Below are positions 45,011 to 58,200 of a stretch of 64,000 nucleotides of DNA, in pieces; the stretch's first letter is position 1, and the number at the start of each line of letters is the position of its first letter. A program made the position numbers and the translations under genes. Below the pieces are notes generated by a model. The model was given only the letters and a program-made list of their open reading frames with translations. It had not been told where the DNA came from and ran no database searches. Source of the stretch: Hydnum rufescens UP504 (taxonomy: Eukaryota; Basidiomycota; Agaricomycetes; Cantharellales; Hydnaceae); NCBI GenBank assembly GCA_014904985.1, contig MU129045.1, forward strand, positions 45,920 to 109,919, in the 5' to 3' direction.

Positions 45011-48000
45011 CCCCTTCTTGTCTCAGACTGTGAATGTATATTAGAGTGTGAACCGAGATTATTGGAGGTTCACTGGGAATGCTATTAATGATTATTGTAT
45101 TATCACGCTATTGTATCCAGCTATGATCTCTCAGATAATGAAAATGTTACCAGAATACGTGAAGTTCAGAAAATTTTTTATACTCAATGCTCGAACACTG
45201 GTGGATCAACAGTTCTGGGCGCTACTCAATTCACATATGTTATTATGTGCCACTTGTAGAAAAATACTGAGTTGAATGGTCACGTAGAACTCATGCAACT
45301 TTGTCCGCGTTATTCTTGAAATGATGGTCATCTGCATCATCGTATGCAGCTATGATGTAATAACATTCATTACAGTGGTGATAGTTGATTGTTGCGTTTC
45401 ACCCACACGAGCATCAAAGGTCTCTGAGGATGGTGTGGCAACAGCAGCATGGTCTACAGCACATACATATGTATCATGGCCATATGAAGTTCTCTCCATG
45501 ACAAACACTCTATGCGATGTGGAGTTGCGTCATGAGATATGGGGATAATGACCATAAAGGTTATGGTTCTCACGATTTACACACTTCTAAGACTTTGACA
45601 CTAGATGATCTAACCATATCCGCCTTACCTGGTCACAGATCAAGAAGTCAGTCATGTGGAAGTGAACAATACGATGAAAGATGGTGGTTGTAGCATATAT
45701 ATTTGTGCGATATTGCCTAATTTGCACCTCCTACACTAATAGCTAGACCCCATTCAAGAAACATCATCTATGAGAGTATGAGTACAATTTAAGATATGAG
45801 CTGCCAGATTGGTTTTACCTATCTTTATTTTGATCTAGACACATGAACACTCGGTACCACTTAATATGACATGACCCGTAGAAATTTTTCAGCACCAGCA
45901 ACTTTGGTATTCGCGGGAAAGAAAAACAGACCACCCTACTATTTGCCTCCTCCAAAAACCTATAATAGACACTCTTGATGGTGGTGGTGTTTTGTATTCC
46001 ATCTGCAAACCCTTAAGAGGGTGTGCCAAAGTATAGGCATGTCTGAAGATATGATGTGAGGGGTATTTTGGGGAATTTTTTTTCAAAGTTCACTATATAG
46101 ACATGTCTAAAAATAGGCTGCTGCAGCACCACCTGGGAGTGTTTGTTCACCAGCTGATAGTGTTACTAGGATCTCAATTTAGGCATTGTCTGATAAGATA
46201 TTTTCCGGAGCATTAGAGTTGTTTAATATCCTTACTGTCTGCTCATTGTGTCTAATGGCGCCATAGAATCAATGTAAAGGGGTACATTCATGGTATGGGG
46301 GACGGTATTAGTACAAGTCCAAGTACCAAATGGAAACCCTTAATATATGACAGCTGGTTTCCACATCATATTAATATAAGGAGCATGCATCTTATTATAT
46401 CTAACTAGATGTTTACACCAGGGGGCCCCAGTGTAGAAGAGAAAAATGTTTTGGAGCCTCAAAATAACCCCTGGATTCAAGTCTTCAAAAAATGACTTTT
46501 TCTTGGCCATGGTTGGATTCGTCGGCCAGTGAGAGTGCATTACTGTTTGTAACCGGGATCTCGGACAGAAGTAACAAAATTGACCGCTACTCACGACACA
46601 CTGGCCGGCTAGGTCCCAAACTTGGTAATAATATGTACTATAATCATATATACATTGGATAAAAATTATAAGGAAATCTATGCATGCAGTAAGGTGCAGT
46701 GAGGGATCCGCGTTATGGTCTCATTTTGGTGTCGGCCAGTACCGAACCCTAGTACTCGGACACCTGTTGGAGAATCTCACAGTCTCCAGGCATTCACTCA
46801 TACTATTGGTTGTGTTAAAATGGGCGGTTATCGACTACGGCATACGTTGTCACGTGCCGTTTGCCCGTCTCCGCACGTCCGGCCCACTCTAGGGCCGCCC
46901 TCCTTTTACTATATATAACATAGGTATTTCATGTACATACCTCACTGGTTTGTACCTCCGCGACACACACGAGGTTCTTTATCCCAAAAGGTTGGGGGTG
47001 AGGACAGTGTTGTGGGGACCAACTGGTGGGATTTCCATTGATGGGAATAGGTGAGAGTGTGTGGAGACATTTGGGAGGTTGGGTTGAAGGATTGGGTGCA
47101 CCCTGGCCATTTTCTTTGTTCAATGACATCAATGGCATGCCCAGTGCTGATCTTCCTTTTCCTTTTGGGCAACTGCTTCAAGGGCTCTGCTTTCTTTGCA
47201 AGCTTTGCCTTTGATTGGCTAAATTAGATCAATGCCCCCTCATTGTACCTGAGCTAGCAGCTTCAATTCTCATCATGAGCCACTGAAACTCACATGAAAG
47301 ATAGCCAGTATGGTAGCCAAAGGCCTCAAAGTTAGTATTTTTGCTACCTGCTGGCTTTATGAGCTGTGAGAGCATTTTGTATTGTTCAAAAAACACTAAA
47401 TTCAGAATATAGAAACACTATTTTGAGTCCTCAGCAACCACCTGATGGTTTTTCACGATTATTTTTGCCCAAGACCCTAGCAGCACACTGACAGTACCTG
47501 GAAAAGCTTACTTGACACACAAATGAGAAAAATTGAGTGAGTTATGGGCATTTGTCCGAGGACTAGGGTTGTCCGGCGAACCCCGTAACAAACAGTATCC
47601 TTGAAACGCATTCCCCGACTCTTACGTAAGTAAGAGAGGGGTGGGAGTTTTGTCCTCACGGACCACGGGGCCTGGTACCGGGAAGAGATCTCGTGACAAT
47701 TATGTCGGAGTCCCAATGAACGGAGCAAGATTGGTAATTGACCTTACAGCGATTTCATAAAGATAGACGTGCGATTTTCACGATAACATCAAGTTGTATC
47801 CGATCAAGGTTTGCGATGGAGTGGGCACCCCTATTGGGGTCCCATTTTCCTGTGTCGTCTCCACGTGACATGTCGCAACATCCCAGTCGTTCAGAAGGGG
47901 CCTCTGGCTCCATTATGAATGAGTTCTCCTCAGCGCACACAACAAAAATTATGCCGCGACTGAGAGCAACTGCAAATAACAGGATGCCTTATCGTCAGTG

Positions 48001-48830
48001 ATCCCAAATACGTTCGCGCACTAATCTTTGCGTTTGATGGTGATAAATCTCGCTCTGACTGACATTTGTGATGATGGTGCCTTCCGCACGCGCTGCTCCT
48101 TGGCTTATCTATAGATCTTCATGATTTTCGGACAAATGATCTTTTGCATAGAGAACTTCTGCTTCCTATCGTTTTACTCTTTATGAAATCAGCGTATAGG
48201 TTTGACATCTCACGCCCGTTGTCCGTCGTGTACTTAGGCGCATCCGCGAGTCAACAAACGCCTAGACCCCGGTCAAAAACAGACCCTTTGACTACTCTCT
48301 CGACCGCGTCCACATCGCATGACACTCGCCATCGCCACTTCCCTAGATATGCTGTGTGAGCATGGTCCAATTCCGAGTACGTCTTCATTTTCCGCGCCAG
48401 AAACTGGAATAAAAGGGTCGACTATCTTGTCTCTAGAGTGTCGAGCACGGTCGTAGTCATTCTAAGACATGCATTGCTTCTCCACAGATATCTTCGCAGG
48501 TGACCACTCCTCGACATTTCATTGGGGTGAACGTGTTCATTCTTGTCGCGCGGCATCCCCCCTCCCCCCTCAGTGCTCGTTCTCCCCAAACGCCATCTTG
48601 TGAGAGTTTCGGTTGACATTGCATGCGACCCATTTGGTACTTGTAGGCTTCGTCCCAAGTTAGGGCTCGGCCTAATCCTTTCAGATTGCAAGGCGGAGTC
48701 ACTCGTCTGACTATATGCGTACTTAGGGAGTAGAGTCCGGCACCTTGAGTAGCGTTGATTTGTGGAGCCCTAAGGACTCCTCTTGGGTCTTTCAGTCGTT
48801 ATCATATGACCGTCCCATTGAAATCGTGCA
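45011..48830. other. AT-rich region without recognisable genes
   Basis: Only short frames are present. A stretch at ~45,960-46,200 carries 'GACATGTCTA' and 'AGGCATGTCTGA' motifs reminiscent of the repeat block at 13,900-14,480. A minus-strand frame at 46,929-47,181 (KQLPKRKRKISTGHAIDVIE) is basic and unrecognised. It is probably decayed transposon sequence. Confidence 0.4.
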
Positions 48831-48854
48831 CCATCGCCCTGCACTTTTGTTATT

Positions 48855-50913
48855 TAGGCGCCGGTTGGACAGCTATTTCACTTTGACGCACAAAAATCTT
48901 GGCAATCCCCCACCCCTTCCCGTGACCGAGCCCCCATCGTGATGATTCGGCAATTGCGTCATAAATCACACCTCCCCGCTCTCAGAGCCGTAGTTATAAA
49001 CTAATCAGGAGACGCAGATCCGATAAGGCCTAGTCGACTCGCGCCCCTGGCAGTGGAGAAGCAACATTTCGTCGCCTGCGCACCAAGGGCGCGTTTTATT
49101 CAAAGTGTGGGTTCATCGGGGATTGTACAGTTTCAAAAGGAATGCCTCCCGAACATCGCAGTAACTGGGAATACTTGTCTCACCTGCCTGGATGGTCCCT
49201 GAATTAGTACCGTGGATGAATCAATTTGAACACTCCGACTGTGAAATGACCTCACGAGAGTGGGTATCATGGTGTGCATCGACGACCCAATGGCCCACGT
49301 CCTACCAAGATAATCACGCTTCAGCTTCGTAAGGAGAGGGCGGAACCATTCACCACCAGTAATATTGTCTATCCTTTCCACGACTGCATATTGCGTTTGG
49401 ATCGGAGGGGCGATGAAGATCAACCCGAATGGACGCTGTGAAAAGAGATGGGTCTGAATCGGTTGACACCATTTCAGATGTTGATTCATTATCCGACCTG
49501 GACAAAACCTCGGACACCTTGGCCGAAGTGCATTGCCAGGGAAGCGACGTGGATCTTTCGAAGATCATTAAAATCTGCTTCGGCATTCATAGAGACGACA
49601 AGGCACAACGTTACACGCTTCAGCGCTTCAATTGTTACTTCTTCTCCTGGACGATCCTCGTGGCCACCGCGCGACACGCAGTGCTATGGGAAACACTCCC
49701 ATTCGATTCGCCGTGGGAAACGCTCTCTGAGACCTTGGCTGACACACTATCGACAAAGTCTGCGGACGCCTTGATCGATATGGTATCCGACGCAGCCGTA
49801 ATAGCGGTCATGACGATGCTCCCTGCCTTGAAGCCACTGCTGTCGCGTGCCGTGTCATGGCGTGCTCGCTTAGCCTGGGCGATGCCAAACCGGCTCATAC
49901 GCCTTGCTTTGCGCATAATGCTCCGAACCTCGGTGAGGCAGAAGATACACACCATCCTGCAATCCAGAATGCAATCAACGCTACTCTCGGCGCTTCGACC
50001 CACTCTCCGTTCTGTATTGGCAGATCTGCGAGTCTCCACGCTGCGAACCACTCTTTGGAAAGACGATGTCGGGGATGCCATGCGAGATGCTGCCCATCGT
50101 GACGTGGTGACTAGCATACTCAGTGCCACGAGTCGCGCATTGCCAACTATTGCAATCACGATGGAGGATGTGGATGCCCTCCATTCACTGGTAGTGGCCT
50201 TCGCGGGTCGAGCCGCGTTTGAAAGTCCAAGGGGGGATTGGCGTGCTCCAATTATGGCAGCATTTAATGCCCTTATGCAAGCCAGTCCATGTTTTTCGGA
50301 TCATGGCGTCGACGGTCCCATAACAGATGATACGAGGTGGGACGAAGCGTGGAACTCGATTCGGGACACCGTTCAAGAAGCAGCTAAAGCGGCGATAAAA
50401 GACGTGGAGGGTAAATGGGGGGCGCTATGGGGCGGGGTGATGGGTGAGTGGGTTGTAGCATGGGAAGTCACCCGGCCTATAATGCGGGAAACTGCAAGAG
50501 GCACAATAAACGCAATGTCGAGCTTAGCGAACGATGCGCTGGCCTATTCCGTGGTCAATACACTCCCAGACACTCACCTCCGTATCGCTGTGAGAAATAT
50601 GGTAAGCTTTCCAACCCTAGGGTGAACTCGGACCATATTTATTAAATCCACCCAGGTCCCTTCTCGTCTCCGTCGTGTGTTGAAGTCCAAATCCATAGCT
50701 GGATTGGCCGATGTCACACACTCCGAGCTGCAGCAGTTTATGGTCAAACTTATCCGAGAGCATAGCCGTGTGATGGGCCGTTATCGCCTCGATTCACCAG
50801 CCCAGGTGGAGAATGATATGCGAGAGGCAATGGATCGGGTTTGGAGGACACTGGTCGATTTGGATGGGATGGGTGTGAGTGCGAACGACAATCGGCCTGT
50901 AGGTGTCTTGTAA
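48855..50913 (+). pseudogene. Gene X, copy F, C-terminal 476 codons intact
   Basis: The 5' flank and N-terminus (48,855-49,428) are recognisable but broken: 'GPRPTKIITLQLRKERAEPF' is followed by a damaged His strand and a 2-base insertion. From ATG 49,429 exon 1 is open to 50,601; intron 50,602-50,655 (GTAAGC...CCCAG, 54 bases) joins in phase to exon 2, stop 50,913. It keeps 'RYTLQRFNCYFFSWTILVAT'-type sequence (here QRYTLQRFNC) and the full helical C-half. A shortened protein could be made from 49,429, but it would lack the His strand. Convergent with esterase copy F. Confidence 0.85.
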
Positions 50914-51113
50914 CTACCATATGCAAAATGGATATTCAAACAAGTCCACGAAGGATAAGACTCAAAAACCACACCACTGTAACTGACTAGTATACACAGC
51001 ATGGCCAGCAGGCCCCGATCGCCTGCAATATGCATCCCTGGGCAGGGTACTATTAAGAATAGCCCAAAACATTCAAACCCTATCGCAGCGTCGTCTACTT
51101 GGGGTTCCGCCGT

Positions 51114-52140
51114 TCACGATGAGGATGGTTGGGCCATTAGATAGGCCTCGAGTTCCCGGGCAAGGACAACGTGGACTTCTGAAGTCGGGTGGAGGTAGTC
51201 TACCCATACCCCCCCACCAGCAGTAGCAACGTCTTCCTTTTCCATACCGTAGACCGAGGGATCGTCCAAAATGCGCGTGAAGGTGTCATACGAAGAGAAA
51301 GTAAAAACTTTGGCAAGAGGAAATCCAGCTTTAAACTCTTCGAGCTGTTCCGCAAGCGAAGTATTCCAAGTTATGTAAATTTCGTGCGTATTGGACGAAG
51401 GGGGACCCCAATTGAGTACTGCGGAAAGAACAATAAGGGGCTGCAAAATAGTGAGAGGAGAGAGAGAGAACCAGCTGGGGAGCGATCGATGGGGGGTAGA
51501 TCAATGAATAAAAAGTTTCGTGCACCACTTTCGTACACCGCCCGAGCTTGCTTGATTAGGTGGGTAACGACACTGGGGATATCATCTTTTGGGGTTTGTC
51601 TACTCTTGAATGTCAGAATCGTATTGAATGTAATTCGAACTTGATCAACTTGCGCGCAATCATTAATGCCCACCCAAAATACTGAGGTTGAAGATCAGAG
51701 ATTCAATGTCGCCCGTTGAGAAGAGGGACCCCTACCGAAGAGAGAATGCTGTTCATCCCACACGGCCCACTTGGGTTTGTGGGACACATCCGGCATCTGG
51801 GATCTCGATAAAATTAGCAAATGGATTGGCTTTTGGGTATGTCAATGGTCTCACGAAGCCCTCTTGAACTTGATCAGCCAATCCCGCCACCGTATGTCCG
51901 CCGACTGCGTAATCGAATACGAGAAGTGGGGGCTCTTTTTGTCGATCTTGGGTCCCTTCTACTAATGCACCAACCTATAAGGCAAGCATAAGGGCGCGAA
52001 TGGCTACTGAACGACTCGTGCATTTTAAGATACCCAATTGGGACACTTGTCCTCGCAGAAACAGACCCCGGGCCACTGTGCACCTAACGGGTACTTGTCG
52101 GTAGGTGGGTGGGGACTGGTCACATACCTAGGCAAAGATC
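51114..52140 (-). pseudogene. GDSL/SGNH (CE16-like) esterase, most complete copy
   Basis: Reading along the minus strand: 'DKYPLGAQWPG' and 'CPNWV' (~52,100-52,040), 'PLLVFDYAVGGHTVAGLADQ' (block II Gly, ~51,930), an intron, 'MPDVSHKPKWAVWDEQHSLF', an intron, 'VFWVGINDCAQ' (block III GxND), 'VYESGARNFLFIDLPPIDRS', an intron, 'VLNWGPPSSNTHEIY', and 'GGGVWVDYLHPTSEVH' with the catalytic Asp and His, ending at 51,114. These match secreted fungal acetyl/carbohydrate esterases. The block I GDS serine and signal peptide are not found upstream and a stop follows the NWV block, so it is 5'-defective. It is the source against which the shorter module copies are recognised. Confidence 0.85.
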
Positions 52141-52455
52141 TATTTATGCAATGGAAAGGATTGGGAAAATCTGTTGCTACGTACGGGTTCATGTGTATGG
52201 CACTGTAAGAATCCCCGCTGCGTCCCCGCGTGAGTGTTCCACTGAGAGCCGTAACATTATTGTAGGGACCTACAACACAAACAGGTGGCGCAAAGCTTCA
52301 AAGCCAAGCCAGCTGCTCTTTGTCTGAGGGAATTCGGATTCAGGTGTAGAAAACATTGTGAGGAAAGCTTTGGGATGTTCCTTAACGTGCACAGCCGCGA
52401 CAACAGCATCCGTTGTTTTCCCCCTATTAGATTAATATTGCAAGGTCAGCACAAT

Positions 52456-53350
52456 GGCCTTGTTGGCTGCAGCTGCGCCCCCGGGTCGGCTCTTTAGTTC
52501 TGTGTGCTTTCGCTTCCGTCGCCTCACGTTTCAGCTTCGCAAACTTCGTGCGTGTGTAGCCCGAGGTTTGGGAAATTCCCGAGGGCCGAGCTTCGAAGGA
52601 GACATCCCGATGGCTGGTGTCGCGGCGGTTCCCCGGGATCGTTCCAGGGAAACGTGCCAATTGAGCGCTGAAGGTTTAAGACGCCTGCCTGTCTCTGTGA
52701 ATCCCCAAACGATTTTAATGATGTGAAGTCCACGTCGCGTTCCCAGACAATACAACTCGGCCAAGGCAGTGGGACGTTTTGTCCAGTTCGGAAATGAATT
52801 AACATCCGCATAGGTGCCAATCGATTCGGAGCCCCGTTTCACGCGTCATCGGGTTGGCCTTCATCACCTTTTCGGTCCACCAATGATGCATTGCGTCGGG
52901 AGGAGGAGGTGAGACGGCAACATACTGGGGTTTTGGTGCATTCGGATTTCTCCCCGTGGAAGTTGAATTGCGGTATCTTGGTGGGGAGGAGCGCAAGGTT
53001 ATGCCAGTCCATTTTCACTCGTTTCTCCCAGTCCTGATCCAATACTGGGATAGCGAAAGGGCCTGCGGGCGTTGTGTCTCCTGAACGATGGTTATAACTG
53101 CTGGAAAGATGATTTTGGCCGCCGAAAGACATGAGAACCGTAAGAAAGAGGGGTCAGTGGGGGCGAGTTCTGGGTGCTGCCGGGCGGCAGTATCCTTGCA
53201 ATTGCCCGCACTTGCAGTTTTGAACGGTAGGAAGGAAACCATCTTAAAGGCTCCAAATCCTTACTGGGCCTATTCGGAGCATGCCTCAGTCGTGATGCGT
53301 GCTCGTGCTAGGAACGGGGTCGCTGAACTGAAATGAGGGATCACACGGAA
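52456..53350 (-). pseudogene. Gene X, copy H, N-terminal part, noisy copy of D
   Basis: The start (~53,126, MSFGGQNH) and following blocks ('MDWHNLALLPTKIPQFNFHG', 'SFPNWTKRPTALAELYC') align base by base with X copy D and its 5' flank (40,000-40,430), with an indel every 10-30 bases. The quality is like an uncorrected read. It ends at ~52,560 where it meets module F flank sequence. It is probably not an independent gene. Confidence 0.65.
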
Positions 53351-53524
53351 AAAAACCGTCCCCGGGGTTGGCGTTGCTGCTGCGCTTTCCCTCTCTTGTT
53401 TACCTTACCTGTTTGTGTTCGCGGGCTCACGGTTTGGGCGTGTGGGCTTCAGAGGGGTCGCCCGTGTGCTCGTTGCGCCGCCGATGCGTGGCGGTCGCAG
53501 CCGCGCTTCCGCCTTGTGGCTTCT
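53351..53524. other. GC-rich patch of unclear origin
   Basis: It is markedly GC-rich compared with everything around it, with no homology to other parts of the window that I can see. It sits between two raw-read-like pieces and may be an assembly insert. Confidence 0.4.
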
Positions 53525-53973
53525 CCGGCAGCCCGCCGGCGAGCGAAACTGCCCCTAACCCCAGCTATTCTTCTTCAAACACTGGTTAGCATTAGCTGCA
53601 TCTTTCAATTCTTCACGACGACCCGACAGTCCGTACGGTTGTTTCTGCGGCATTTTCTGACATCTTGGGATGTTGCCCCGGTCGGAAATTGTCGAGCTCG
53701 TCCCCAAGTAGGTGCTCGCAATCCGTAGATAAGGGGCATCTGTTATACCCAGGAAAGTGATTTTGAGAGCTATTTGGAGCCTAGGATCCTTTTTCAGCGT
53801 TTCTTGATGTTATTTGAAACTCACCTGCACCGTATTTGGCGCGGTTGGACAGCTATTTCCACTTTGTGCACAAAATACTGCAATCAAACCACCACCCTTC
53901 GTACCATGTTCATGTCTTTCGCGGTCACAAATTCATCCTCCCAATGCCTGTATAACCCATCCAGGAAACGCAG
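53525..53973 (+). repeat. Direct repeat shared with 41,690-42,140
   Basis: The second copy of the X 5' flank, ending in the first ~62 bases of X copy G (ATG 53,912) exactly where the 25-N gap begins. Confidence 0.85.
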
Positions 53974-53998
53974 NNNNNNNNNNNNNNNNNNNNNNNNN
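53974..53998. other. Assembly gap (25 N)
   Basis: A run of 25 N inside the N-terminal coding part of X copy G. Confidence 0.99.
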
Positions 53999-54435
53999 TA
54001 ATAAACCTGCTTTTGGAACGTTTGTCAGTTAACTTGCCCTGCCTCGACCCTAGTCTCCACAAGAAATGGTTTGCAAACAAGGTCGCAGGCGCCTCTGTCT
54101 ACTTTTACAAGTAATACAACAATTTGTATTCAACAAGTCTCAGCCCTTTTTCTCGGTAGATAGGGCTGCTTGTCTACGATCCACTGGCGAATGGCGGTAC
54201 TACTCAATTTCCCTCCTTGAGAGCAGCCGGATCCTCATGGTTTAGTTGGACGTCCGTCGAAGAGATTACGTCAATAACAAACACCTCTAACGGTGGAAGA
54301 CCATGGGCACTTCGATACGATGCAACTGTAAACCCCTCACAGCATGATCAGCAGTCCTTTCTGTGCACTCATGAAACTGACCAGCGGCGCGCCTTCTTGC
54401 GTTCGTGACTGACTACAAGGGCTTGGATGTGGGAT
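53999..54435. repeat. Misplaced copy of the PPAT 3' end (58,420-58,860)
   Basis: It is near-identical to 58,420-58,860 (same orientation) with extra single-base indels. It contains exon 4 and part of exon 3 of the PPAT gene. It interrupts X copy G: 'GGAAACGCAG' stops at 53,973 and 'GATCCGTAGGTCCC' resumes at ~54,436, and these are contiguous in copy E. Confidence 0.9.
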
Positions 54436-55224
54436 CGATCCGTAGGTCCCTCTCGCCTCCAGTTTGAATCAGACTGGCAAAACAATGGGGTAATGAAGTG
54501 GCATCACTCCAATGGCCCACGTCCTACCAAGATAATCACGCTTCAGCTTCGTAAGGAGAGGGCGGATGCGTTTGGATCGGAGGGCCGATGAAGATCACCC
54601 AATGGACGCTGTGAAAAGAGATGGGTCTGAATCGGTTGACACTATTGGAGATGTTGATTCATTATCCGACCTGGACAAAACCTCGGACACCTTGGCCGAA
54701 GTGCATTGCCAGGGAAGCGATGTGGATCTTTCGAAGATCATTAAAATCTGTTTCGGCATTCACAGAGACGACAAGGCACGACGTTACACGCTTCAGCGCT
54801 TCAATTGTTACTTCTTCTCCTGGACGATTCTGGTGGCCACCGCGCGACACGCAGTGCCATGGGAAACGCTCCCATTCGATTCGCCGTGGGAAGCACTTTC
54901 TGACACCTTGGCTGACACACTATCGACAAAGTCTGCGGACGCCTTGATCAATATGGTGGTGGATGCAGCAGTAATAGCCGTTATGACGATACTGCCTAAC
55001 TTGAAGGGACTATTGTCGCGCGCTGTGTCACGGCGTGCCCGCTTAGCCTGGGCAATGCCAAACCGGCTTATACGCCTTGCTTTGCGCGTGATGCTCCGAA
55101 CCTCCGGGAGGCAGAAGATACACAACATCCTGCAATCCAGAATGCAATCAGCGCTACTCTCGGCGCTTCGACCCACTCTCCGTTCTGTATTGGCAGATCT
55201 GCGAGCCTCCACGCTGCGAACCAC
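54436..55224 (+). pseudogene. Gene X, copy G, truncated by a composite region
   Basis: From 54,566 a clean frame covers 'DKTSDTLAEVHCQGSDVDLS', 'RYTLQRFNCYFFSWTILVAT', 'RLAWAMPNRLIRLALRVMLR' and 'RPTLRSVLADLRASTLRTT'. The His strand is lost in a ~47-base deletion relative to copy F. The N-terminal 62 bases lie before the gap (53,912-53,973). At ~55,225 the sequence passes into the superposed region; the open frame continuing to 55,699 there is artefactual. Confidence 0.8.
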
Positions 55225-58200
55225 GATCCGGAAAGACCACGCCCCGCAAGCCAGAAGAAAACCGGCAAAACAAGACGGGAAGAAAAGCACACCACACCAA
55301 ACGACCACCGCCTACCAAAATAATCAAGCCACAACGGAGGAAGGAGAGGGCCGACACGCACGAATAGGAGGCCCCATGAAGAGAACCCCACGGAAAAGGC
55401 CAAAAGAAAAGGGGCGGAATCCAATGACACCATTGCACAAGGCCATTAAGCAACCCACCCCAACAAAACCGCACAAACCCGGCCAGAAGCCCATAACAAA
55501 GGAAGCGAAGTGGAACGAACCAAGAAAATCAAAACCGGACACCGCACAAAAAGAGACGACAAAGCAAAAAAAAAAACGCGACAGCGCATCAAGGGCGACA
55601 TCGGCTCCGGGAAGAGGCGAGTGGCCACCACCAGACAAACACACCCAGCCGAAAAGCCCCCAAACGACAAGACGCACAAAAAACGCAATGACAACCTGAC
55701 CGAAACACGAACGACAAAATCCCCGGACCAACACACCAACAGAGACGCACATCCAGAACGAAGAGACGAAAAGACGAAACGGCCCAACCCGAAGAGAAAA
55801 TACGAGCACGCTGAATAAAAGCGCCCCAGCTCACCCCGCGCAAGCCCAAACCGGCTAAGACCAAATCCGTGGCGCGAGAGGCACAGAACACACACGAAGA
55901 ACAACAGACACAAAAGCCCAAAATCAACAAAGAAAACAGCCCTACGATCGGCCCTTAGACCCACGATCCACCAGCCAAGGGCAAAAATGAGAGCCGACAC
56001 GCAACGAACCACACTTGGAAAACACGAGGCCAGGGAGACCAGACGAGAGGCAGCCCAAACGAAAATCGGCACGAACATACCCGATAACAACAACAGCCAA
56101 AAGCCAAATACAAAAAACACCACGAAGGATAAAAATCAAAAACAACAACAAGGAAACGGACTAGTAGACACAGCAGCGCCAGAAAGCCCAAAGCGACAGC
56201 AACATGCACCAATGAGCACAGTACTAAAAACAATAACCCAAAACAGTCAAACCCTAGCGCACCATCACCTACATGGGCCCACAACAGATCACGAGAAGGA
56301 GGACGAAGCCAGGAAATAGACCCCGAACACCCGGCAAAAAACAACGAGGAAGGCAAAAAAAGACGGGAACAAGGCAACCCAGACCCCACCACCAGCAGTA
56401 ACAACGGAGTCCGTTGCAACACCGGAAACCAACCGACCGACAAAAAGGCAAACGAAAAGAGCAAAAAAAAAGAAAATAAAAACCTTAGCAAAAGAAAAAC
56501 CAGCCTAAAACGCGGCCAACACTCCCCCAAACAAACAACTCCAAATCACCGAAAGGAAAAGCGTAAGGGACCAAAGCCGACCACAAACGACGACCACGGA
56601 AAAAAAAATAACCGTACGGCAAAACACGGAGACGACAGAGAGAGAACCACAAAGCCAGCGATCGATGGGCAGAAGACAAACAAACAAAAAGGCACCGGCA
56701 CAACGTCAAAACAACCCCAGAGCATACCCGAGTAAGGGGCCAACAACACCGCGAATAACAAGCCCAGGGGGAGAACGACACGCGAAAGGCAAAAGAGCAG
56801 AGAAGGAAAACACAACTCGATCAACATGCGAGCAATCAGAAAGCCAAACACAAAAGACCGAGAGGGAACATCAAACAACCAAAGGCAAAAGGGAAAAACA
56901 AACAACCCCACCAAAGAGAAAACGCAAAAAACACAACACGGCAAACGACGAGTAGACACAAAAAGCCCACAACGCCCAGATCGACAAAAATAACAAGCAC
57001 TGGCCAGGGGACAAGTAAAAAGACCCAAAAACACCCAAACAACATCACAACCCAATCCACCCACCGGATCCCCCCCGAACGAGGAAGAGAATACGACAAG
57101 TAAAGACGCCTCGAGTCCACCGGCAAGCACAACGACGAATGCACAAACCGAGAAGACAAACACAACCCAGACAACCCCAACAGAACGACCAACGCACTCC
57201 AAGACAACAAAGTAGAACAAGGGACCGCACAAAAACAGACCCAAGGCCACAGACCAACAAAAAGAAAAAACTCGGGAAAGAGGAAACCAAGCGTCAAACA
57301 CCTAGACAAAGACCGAAAGAGAAAAAGGAAAAGATAGGGAAAATCCGTGCCTACGGAACGAAGCAGGACCACAACACAGTAAGAAGCAAAGAACAATAAC
57401 CGCGCGACAAAACAACGAAAAGACAGAAAAAGAACCAACGGACCAACAACACAAACAGGGGACACAAAGCAACAAAAACAAGCCAGCACCACTTTCGCAC
57501 ACCGAACGAGCATGCAGGAGTAGAAAACAAACGAAACAAAGCAAAACAATGTTCCGCAACGGGCAAAGCCGCAACAACAGAATCCGATGGAATCCAACTA
57601 GAACATGAAAAACAGGCACCCAAAAACAAACGCCAAAACAAAAAACCCACGCAGAAGAGCAGACAGGAAACATCCCCAGACAAGAACAGCGAACACGACC
57701 GAACAAACAATGCAGAACAGACCAAACGGAACACGACCGATCCAGCGAAAAAACCGCCAACAAGGATCCCCACAAAATCAACACAAAGAAACGGCTCCGC
57801 AAACCAACACGCAAAACAAGCACCAGGCAACTACAACACCCAACACCACAACCCCATATCCGCAGACACCATAAGAAAATACGACAAGAGGAAGACAAAG
57901 CAGGCCAACGCGGGGACCACACACAAACCCAACAACACATAAGCCAAGAATAACCGAGAGAAGAACAACAAAAAGACCCCCGAACCGAAAGAGAACAAAG
58001 ACAGACACGGCACCTCACAGAAACAAACAAAGGAACACACCGCACCGAAAAAATAATCGAAGCAAGCCCAGTGGGCACAAAGCACAGAACTAAGCAAAAA
58101 CCTATGCACGCAACCAAAAGGATTAGCAAAAACAGATACGAACCACGCCCCCAAGCCGACGACAAACGAACAACCCCAACAACGCCCCAGCGGAAAAGAT

